A DNA stretch of 10,001 nucleotides from JBBQDK01 sp038319625 (GTDB taxonomy: Bacteria; Pseudomonadota; Gammaproteobacteria; JBBQDK01): positions 1 through 10,001 of the forward strand of contig JBBQDK010000112.1 in NCBI GenBank assembly GCA_038319625.1. The letters run 5' to 3'. The position numbers and the translations under genes were made by a program. Positions 6,049 through 10,001 of the stretch are shown here, piece after piece (position 1 is the stretch's first letter; each line of letters begins with the position of its first letter). Below the pieces are notes generated by a model. It had not been told where the DNA came from. It ran no database searches and saw nothing but the letters and a program-made list of their open reading frames with translations.

Positions 6049-7830
6049 TTAAGGCGCCAACACCAGCTTCTGCAAGAGCAACAAATCCCGAATATCGATG
6101 ACGCCGTCCGGCGCGCCTGGCGGGTACAGATCACCGTGCTGCAACTCCAGAGAGGTGGGTGTCAACGAACCCACCACGATCCGCTGCAGGACCACCAGAT
6201 CGCCGGCATCGACCACGCCATTCGGCGCACCCAGCGGTCCCACGTCGCCGTCGTTATAGTTATAGAGCAGTGGCAACGGATCGGCGCCATCGCCAATACC
6301 GTCACCGTCGGTGTCGGTCGACAGTGGATTCAGGTCGGCACCGGGTGTATAGGCACTGGCATTGCCGTCAAAATTCACTTCGTTGTAGTCGCTGATGCCG
6401 TCACCGTCGGTGTCCGCCTTGAGCGGGTCGGTGCCGATCGATAACTCGAAGGTGTCAGACAGACCATCATTGTCATCATCAGGATCGCAGGCATTACCCA
6501 TGCCGTCACCATCCGTGTCGAGCTGATCGGTATTGGCGACCAACGGACAGTTATCGACACTGTCGCACACCCCGTCGGCATCGGTATCGTGGCAGTGCAG
6601 TTTTACCAGCGGTTCCTGAATCCCGTCCGGGTCATCGCTGCATTTCCCATTCACTCCATTGGAACAGGGCGCGGGATCGGCCTCGGCCAACAGCCCGGCC
6701 TTGACTTGCGCCGGCGTGCTGCCCGGATGCTTGACGCGATACAACGCGGCGGCGCCGGCGACATGCGGGCTGGCCATGCTGGTGCCGTGCAGTCTGGCCG
6801 TACCACCGTTCAGATAGGTGGAGAGGATGTCCGTGCCCGGCGCCATGATCGTCACGCCGCTGCCGAAATTACTGAAGCAGGCGAAGCTGTCGTCACGGCT
6901 TTCGGTGCAGCCGCTGCCGTAGGTGAAACTCTTGTTCAGCAGCCCCCCAGGCTTGCCGTCGAAATCCGCCAGCGCCGAGACGATGATCGCGTTGGGGTTG
7001 TTGGATGGCGTCTCAGTGGAGACATTCACGCTCTCGTTGCCGGCGGCGATGGTGTACACAACGCCGGCCGCTATCGAGTTGTTGATCGCAGTGTTCATGG
7101 CGTTGCTGATGCAGGGACAGCCGAGACTCATGTTGGCGACGTCGATCTCGTTGGCGTGCGCGGTGACGTAATCGATACCGGCGATTATCCAGCTGGTGTA
7201 ACCGCTGCCGGTATTGTCCATTACCTTCACATCCCAGAGCCGCGCACCCGGCGCCACACCCACGACGCCGCTGCCGTTGTCGATGGCGGCTGCAGTCCCC
7301 GCGACGTGCGTGCCATGCCCGAAAAGGTCGGTGCTGGCGGGATCGTTATCCGTGCAGACTTGCTGGTACTGGTTGTTACCTACGCAATTGGTATAGCGGT
7401 ACACATTGAGATCCGGGTGCGTCAACTCAATACCGGAATCGATGATGGCGATATCGGCATTGACGCGCACATCGACACCGTCGATCTTGGCCAGCGGATC
7501 GAGGTCCGCGTCGATGCGGTCGACGCCCGTGGGCAAGGTCTGCGCATTGACCTTGAAAACCTGATTCTCTTCGATGTAGGCGATGCGTGGGTCGTGCCGC
7601 AAGGCGATCAGGCGGCCGGGCGGTACCACGACGGCCGCGCCGTGCAGGGCATGTTTGAAGACATGTCTGATGCCAAGACCAAAGCTCCTGGCGAGCTTCG
7701 GTGTATCGACGTCGGGATCAACACCACTTTTAAAAACGATGATGTGCGTTGCAACACCGGGTGGCACTGCAATGGCTAGCGGGCTGGCGGACAGCAGCAA
7801 CAGCAGCAAGAGCGTGCGTCGAAAAGTCAT
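6049..7830 (-). CDS. Secreted subtilisin-family (S8) serine protease with I9 propeptide, TSP3 repeats and dockerin-like C-terminus
   Basis: This 593-residue exported protease begins with a Sec signal peptide (RR, then a leucine run; likely cleavage after A21 in PLAIA). An inhibitor I9-type propeptide follows at about 27-93 (THIIVFKSG to RIAYIEENQVFKV). The S8 catalytic domain runs from about 100 to 385. Its triad is D131 (AIIDSGIELTHPDL), H172 (GHGTHVAGTAAA) and S351 (GTSMASPHVAGAAALY), with oxyanion N265 (AAGNES). All key residues are present, so activity is expected. Residues 414-520 are thrombospondin type 3-like calcium-binding repeats. Residues 528-593 hold two dockerin-like units. Several cysteines (such as C149/C159 and C238/C240) fit an exported, disulfide-bonded protein. 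The start at 7830 directly precedes the signal peptide, but no good ribosome binding site is seen. It likely acts outside the cell or at its surface; the substrate is unknown. The gene stands alone, converging with moaA. Confidence 0.93.
   Translation of the reverse strand: MTFRRTLLLLLLLSASPLAIAVPPGVATHIIVFKSGVDPDVDTPKLARSFGLGIRHVFKHALHGAAVVVPPGRLIALRHDPRIAYIEENQVFKVNAQTLPTGVDRIDADLDPLAKIDGVDVRVNADIAIIDSGIELTHPDLNVYRYTNCVGNNQYQQVCTDNDPASTDLFGHGTHVAGTAAAIDNGSGVVGVAPGARLWDVKVMDNTGSGYTSWIIAGIDYVTAHANEIDVANMSLGCPCISNAMNTAINNSIAAGVVYTIAAGNESVNVSTETPSNNPNAIIVSALADFDGKPGGLLNKSFTYGSGCTESRDDSFACFSNFGSGVTIMAPGTDILSTYLNGGTARLHGTSMASPHVAGAAALYRVKHPGSTPAQVKAGLLAEADPAPCSNGVNGKCSDDPDGIQEPLVKLHCHDTDADGVCDSVDNCPLVANTDQLDTDGDGMGNACDPDDDNDGLSDTFELSIGTDPLKADTDGDGISDYNEVNFDGNASAYTPGADLNPLSTDTDGDGIGDGADPLPLLYNYNDGDVGPLGAPNGVVDAGDLVVLQRIVVGSLTPTSLELQHGDLYPPGAPDGVIDIRDLLLLQKLVLAP
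6052..6252 (-). other. Dockerin-like duplicated calcium-binding module at the protease C-terminus
   Basis: Residues 527-593 contain two related units: GDVGPLGAPNGVVDAGDLVVLQRIV (527-552 region) and GDLYPPGAPDGVIDIRDLLLLQKLV (566-590). Each has the pattern Asp, about seven residues, Asn/Asp-Gly-Val-Val/Ile-Asp, two residues, Asp-Leu, then a hydrophobic helix. This is the layout of a type I dockerin F-hand pair, but with a GAP-containing insertion inside the calcium loop where classical dockerins have DxNxDG. The module is at the extreme C-terminus, as dockerins usually are. Confidence 0.65.
6271..6591 (-). repeat. In-frame repeats encoding thrombospondin type 3-like calcium-binding motifs
   Basis: The coded protein (residues 414-520) repeats the motif DTDGDGxxD or close variants: DTDADGVCDSVDNCP, DTDGDGMGNACDPDDDNDGLSD, DTDGDGISDYNE and DTDGDGIGDGADP. 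The DNA shows matching degenerate repeats, for example CCGTCACCGTCGGTGTC near 6300 and again near 6395. TSP3 repeats bind many calcium ions and form a rigid stalk, here between the catalytic domain and the dockerin-like end. Confidence 0.85.
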
Positions 7831-7969
7831 GGCATATGTAAGAAGTTGATGGCGTTATTATTTGATTCAGGCTGACCACCATTACAGCCGTAAATCGCGG
7901 AGACTCGGGGTCACAGTACCCGCGGCGCCTCGGTGCTGTCAATCAGACCTTGGTCCCGGTCCCGCAGGC

Positions 7970-8986
7970 TCAGAATCGCTGCAGGTAATCGATGAACAGG
8001 CGTTCCTCCGGCAAGCCGTGCGCCAGCAGCAGATCGCGAGTCTGCCCCATCAGCGCCTCCGGCCCGTTGACATACACATCGTAACCGACAAGATCCGGAC
8101 AATCCTGCACGATGCGCTGCCCGCCGAGCAGAAAGTCGTACTCGGTGTTGGTGCTGGAGGATGCGCCAGTCCCGGCGCCGGTTACGGGTGTATAGGTAAA
8201 AGTGTCGAGGGCGTCAGTCCAGGACCGGCAGTAGTTTTCCAGATAATGCTCACCGGCCTGCCGCACCACCCAGTACAGGTGCATGGGCTGTGGAAATTCC
8301 AGGGCAATGGCATGCTCGATCAGACTCTTGATCGGGGCGAACCCGGTCTCATAGGCAAGCAGGATCAGCGGTCGCCCGGCCTGTTCATCAAGGGTAAAGC
8401 TACCGTAGGGCCCGGACAGTGCAACCGGCTGGTTGAGATGCAGCTGGTCGAAGATGTAATCAGCGAATGGATCACCGGGCACACGCCGGATATGGAACTG
8501 CAAATGCATGGCGTTGCAGGGGCAGCTGGCGATGGATTTGTTGCGCGGCGCCAGCCCGGGAAGCTCCATGCTGACATGCTGGCCGGCCAGAAAGCGTAGC
8601 GTCTGATTGCGCGGGGTACGCAGGTGCAGTACCAGCAGATCCTCACTCAGGCGTTCGATCTTGTTGACTCGCGTAGTAACCTGCTGAAGCGGGATGTCTT
8701 CTGAGTTTTCGGCCTCGCTGGCCTCGATGACCAGATCCCCGACGGCACAGACGCTGCACATCAGGATAATCCCCTGGGCTTTGTCATGCTCACTGATGAC
8801 ATAATCGTGGAACCGGGTAGCGCCGATGCTACCGGACACCAGTCGAGCGCGGCATTGTCCGCAGGACCCGTTGCTGCAACTGTAATTTGGCGCCAGACCG
8901 GCACGCAGAGCGGCCTCCAGCAGCGTCTCCTGGGGTTCGGCCGGAAATTTGTGATCCGAAGGCAGCAAATGAATATTGGCAGTCAT
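7970..8986 (-). CDS. 2Fe-2S ferredoxin domain/FAD/NAD(P)H oxidoreductase (CDP-6-deoxy-glucoseen reductase or oxygenase-reductase type)
   Basis: This 338-residue electron-transfer flavoprotein should take electrons from NAD(P)H through FAD to a plant-type [2Fe-2S] centre and on to a partner not in the window. The N-terminal ferredoxin domain (about 2-90) binds its cluster through C37, C42, C45 (YSCSNGSCGQC) and C77 (LMCSVC). The FAD domain (about 100-200) has RNKS at 148-151 where the family normally has RxY[ST]; GPYGSFTLD (192-200) follows. The NAD(P) domain shows AYETGFAPI (211-219) in place of the usual GGTGxAPI, and VYVNGPEALM (304-313) near the C-terminus. The frame extends upstream to a TTG at 9061, but the ATG at 8986 gives the family's N-terminus and is chosen; its ribosome binding site is weak. 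Orientation is divergent from rpmH, with the protease gene 139 nt downstream on the same strand. The true substrate is unknown, and the automatic CDP-sugar reductase label should not be trusted. Confidence 0.85.
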   Translation of the reverse strand: MTANIHLLPSDHKFPAEPQETLLEAALRAGLAPNYSCSNGSCGQCRARLVSGSIGATRFHDYVISEHDKAQGIILMCSVCAVGDLVIEASEAENSEDIPLQQVTTRVNKIERLSEDLLVLHLRTPRNQTLRFLAGQHVSMELPGLAPRNKSIASCPCNAMHLQFHIRRVPGDPFADYIFDQLHLNQPVALSGPYGSFTLDEQAGRPLILLAYETGFAPIKSLIEHAIALEFPQPMHLYWVVRQAGEHYLENYCRSWTDALDTFTYTPVTGAGTGASSSTNTEYDFLLGGQRIVQDCPDLVGYDVYVNGPEALMGQTRDLLLAHGLPEERLFIDYLQRF

Positions 8987-9110
8987 CTCTACACCATCAT
9001 GGCGCGCGGGCGGGTCTGTGACGCGGCTGGGCCTGCCGCCGGCCAAACCACTGGCAAACAACAGATAAAGCCAGAGCCTTGACAGACCCCCCCTTTAGCG
9101 GCCGATTTTA

Positions 9111-9140
9111 TTGACAATACAATGCCATTCCAAGTAGGCT
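9111..9140 (+). promoter_or_regulatory. rpmH: Candidate sigma-70 promoter of the rpmH-rnpA-yidD-yidC block
   Basis: A perfect -35 box TTGACA (9111-9116) is followed after 18 bp by TAGGCT (9135-9140) as -10. Transcription would start near 9147 and give a leader of about 70 nt before rpmH. A second TTGACA at 9079-9084 has no good -10 partner. An AT-rich run TATATATATT (9197-9206) lies just before rpmH but is too close to the start codon for a normal leader. Strong promoters in front of rpmH are expected for a ribosomal protein gene. Confidence 0.5.
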
Positions 9141-9217
9141 ACGCGTCTTTTCCGCAATGGACAGCCCCCTGTTTGGGAAGTGGATTCCTGACACTCTATA
9201 TATATTGGATAGCCGTC

Positions 9218-9352
9218 ATGAAAAGAACCTTTCAGCCCAGCAACTTGCACCGCGCCCGTACGCACGGTTTTCGTGCTCGCATGGCCACCAAGAACGGTCG
9301 CGCGGTTATCAAAGCACGGCGCGCCAAAGGGCGTGCGCGTCTTTGCCCTTGA
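9218..9352 (+). CDS. rpmH: 50S ribosomal protein L34
   Basis: This gene of 44 codons encodes the small, very basic ribosomal protein L34 of the large subunit. The protein begins MKRTFQPSNLHRARTHGFRA and continues RMATKNGRAVIKARRAKGRARL, which is nearly diagnostic for L34 in gammaproteobacteria. The ATG at 9218 gives exactly the family's N-terminus; the longer open frame starting at 9122 is only upstream leader. A weak GGA sits about 8 nt before the start. It is the first gene of the conserved rpmH-rnpA-yidD-yidC block. Its stop codon is in the same frame as rnpA, 18 nt before that gene. Confidence 0.98.
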   Translation: MKRTFQPSNLHRARTHGFRARMATKNGRAVIKARRAKGRARLCP

Positions 9353-9370
9353 TCGTCGGACTGCAGCGCT

Positions 9371-9730
9371 GTGATCACGGCGCGCTTTCCCCGGCGCGCA
9401 CGGCTGACCAAGCCGGAGGAATATAAGAGCGTTTTTGCGGAGGCAACCCGGGTGACGGTCGGCTGCCTGACCATGTTGACCCGACGCAATCAACTCGAAT
9501 ACCCCCGCCTCGGTCTGGCAATCTCCAAGAAACATGCAGACAGCGCCGTCGCCCGCAACCTTATCAAGCGTGCGACCCGGGAAAGCTTCCGTCTCTTGCA
9601 ACATAAACTCTGTGGTGTGGATGTCGTGGTTCTGACCCGTCCCGGTGTAACCAAATTGAGCCGCGCCGAATTGCAGGCCGCACTGGCGAAACTCTGGTCA
9701 AAGATTATCGAGCGATGCAAAGAATCCTGA
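9371..9730 (+). CDS. rnpA: Ribonuclease P protein component
   Basis: This basic 119-residue protein binds the RNase P RNA and helps it cut 5' leaders from pre-tRNAs. The conserved RNA-binding motif ARNLIKRATRESFRL spans residues 61-75. Upstream are FPRRARLTKPEEYKSVF (6-22) and PRLGLAISKK (45-54), all typical of the family. The start is GTG at 9371. It is the only usable start, because the rpmH stop codon at 9350-9352 closes the same frame and no ATG or TTG lies between; a non-ATG start is common for rnpA. The 3' end overlaps yidD by 16 nt, which suggests translational coupling. Length is as in Escherichia coli RnpA (119 residues). Confidence 0.97.
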   Translation: MITARFPRRARLTKPEEYKSVFAEATRVTVGCLTMLTRRNQLEYPRLGLAISKKHADSAVARNLIKRATRESFRLLQHKLCGVDVVVLTRPGVTKLSRAELQAALAKLWSKIIERCKES

Positions 9731-9951
9731 TACTGCTGATCCAAGGCTACCGGTTGCTGATCAGTCCCTGGCTTGGCAATCACTGTCGTTTTTACCCGAG
9801 CTGTTCCTGCTACGCGCACAGCGCTATCACCACTTACGGCGCCGCGCGCGGCGGCTGGTTGGCGCTGCGTCGCCTGCTACGCTGCCACCCCTGGCACTCA
9901 GGCGGTTTCGATCCGCTCCCCGACCTCACCAAAAAAGCCCCGCATGGATAA
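9715..9951 (+). CDS. yidD: Membrane protein insertion efficiency factor YidD
   Basis: YidD is a small membrane-associated protein that assists insertion of inner-membrane proteins by YidC. The 78 residues begin with an amphipathic or hydrophobic stretch (ILILLIQGYRLLISPWLG) and contain the family core CRFYPSCSCYA (24-34). RCHPWHSGGFDPLP (56-69) completes the signature, with the three conserved cysteines C24, C30 and C57. The ATG at 9715 lies inside the end of rnpA (16-nt overlap), and the gene's own end overlaps yidC by 8 nt, so all three are probably translated from one mRNA in a coupled way. Confidence 0.97.
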   Translation: MQRILILLIQGYRLLISPWLGNHCRFYPSCSCYAHSAITTYGAARGGWLALRRLLRCHPWHSGGFDPLPDLTKKAPHG

Positions 9952-10001
9952 TCAACGATTATTTCTCTTCGTCGCCCTCTCATTCGTCCTGATGCTGATC
10001 T
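9944..10001 (+). CDS. yidC: Membrane protein insertase YidC, 3' partial
   Basis: Only the first 19 codons are in the window. They read MDNQRLFLFVALSFVLMLI, the typical N-terminus of gammaproteobacterial YidC: a short MD-xQR head followed by the first transmembrane segment. YidC inserts and folds inner-membrane proteins, alone or with SecYEG. The start at 9944 lies inside the end of yidD (8-nt overlap). The position straight after yidD is the usual gene order and supports the call despite the short visible part. Confidence 0.93.
   Translation, partial: MDNQRLFLFVALSFVLMLI

Noticed and set aside
6589..7779. Open frame of 396 codons on the plus strand opposite the protease
   Set aside because: The protease on the other strand has all catalytic motifs, and this frame has a low-complexity, repetitive character (many GVG, RHDR runs) typical of an antisense shadow.
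7862..8599. Open frame of 245 codons on the plus strand opposite the reductase
   Set aside because: It has no recognisable domain, and the minus-strand frame carries the ferredoxin, FAD and NAD motifs.
8987..9061. TTG-started extension of the reductase by 25 residues
   Set aside because: It adds a sequence without ferredoxin character, and the ATG at 8986 already gives the normal N-terminus.
9108..9116. TTATTGACA as a possible DnaA box before rpmH
   Set aside because: It differs from TTATCCACA at two of nine positions, stands alone and overlaps the -35 box, which explains it better.

Overview
The window looks like chromosomal DNA of a sulfur-oxidising gammaproteobacterium. Three things point there: a SoeABC-type sulfite dehydrogenase operon at the left edge, a molybdenum-cofactor gene close to it, and the conserved rpmH-rnpA-yidD-yidC block at the right edge, with protein sequences of gammaproteobacterial type (for example the YidC start MDNQRLFLF). 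Base composition is moderately GC-rich and even, except in short AT-rich intergenic stretches. No mobile gene, CRISPR array, tRNA or rRNA is visible.

Layout. (1) Positions 1-3939, plus strand: the 3' two thirds of the catalytic molybdopterin subunit (soeA), the four-cluster iron-sulfur subunit (soeB) and a DmsC/NrfD-like membrane subunit (soeC). Together they should oxidise cytoplasmic sulfite to sulfate and feed electrons to the quinone pool. The two gaps between these genes are each almost filled by a hairpin whose arms are built from short tandem repeats. (2) 3989-4408, minus strand: a YciA-type hotdog acyl-CoA thioesterase. (3) 4720-5709, plus strand: moaA, the first enzyme of molybdopterin synthesis, which fits the cofactor need of SoeA. 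(4) 5710-6048: a non-coding gap with three separate inverted repeats, at least two of them resembling dispersed palindromic repeats. (5) 6049-7830, minus strand: a secreted subtilisin-family protease with an I9 propeptide, thrombospondin type 3 calcium repeats and a dockerin-like C-terminal pair. (6) 7970-8986, minus strand: a 2Fe-2S/FAD/NAD(P)H oxidoreductase whose FAD and NAD motifs deviate from the usual pattern. (7) 9111-10001, plus strand: a good promoter followed by rpmH, rnpA, yidD and the start of yidC, the last three overlapping. This block is usually near the replication origin, but dnaA is not in view.

The genes are recognisable families, and I found no clear new multi-gene system. 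The observations most worth following are the two repeat-armed hairpins inside the soe operon, where every mismatch within the paired arms is a G-U wobble on the transcribed strand, and the domain build of the protease.
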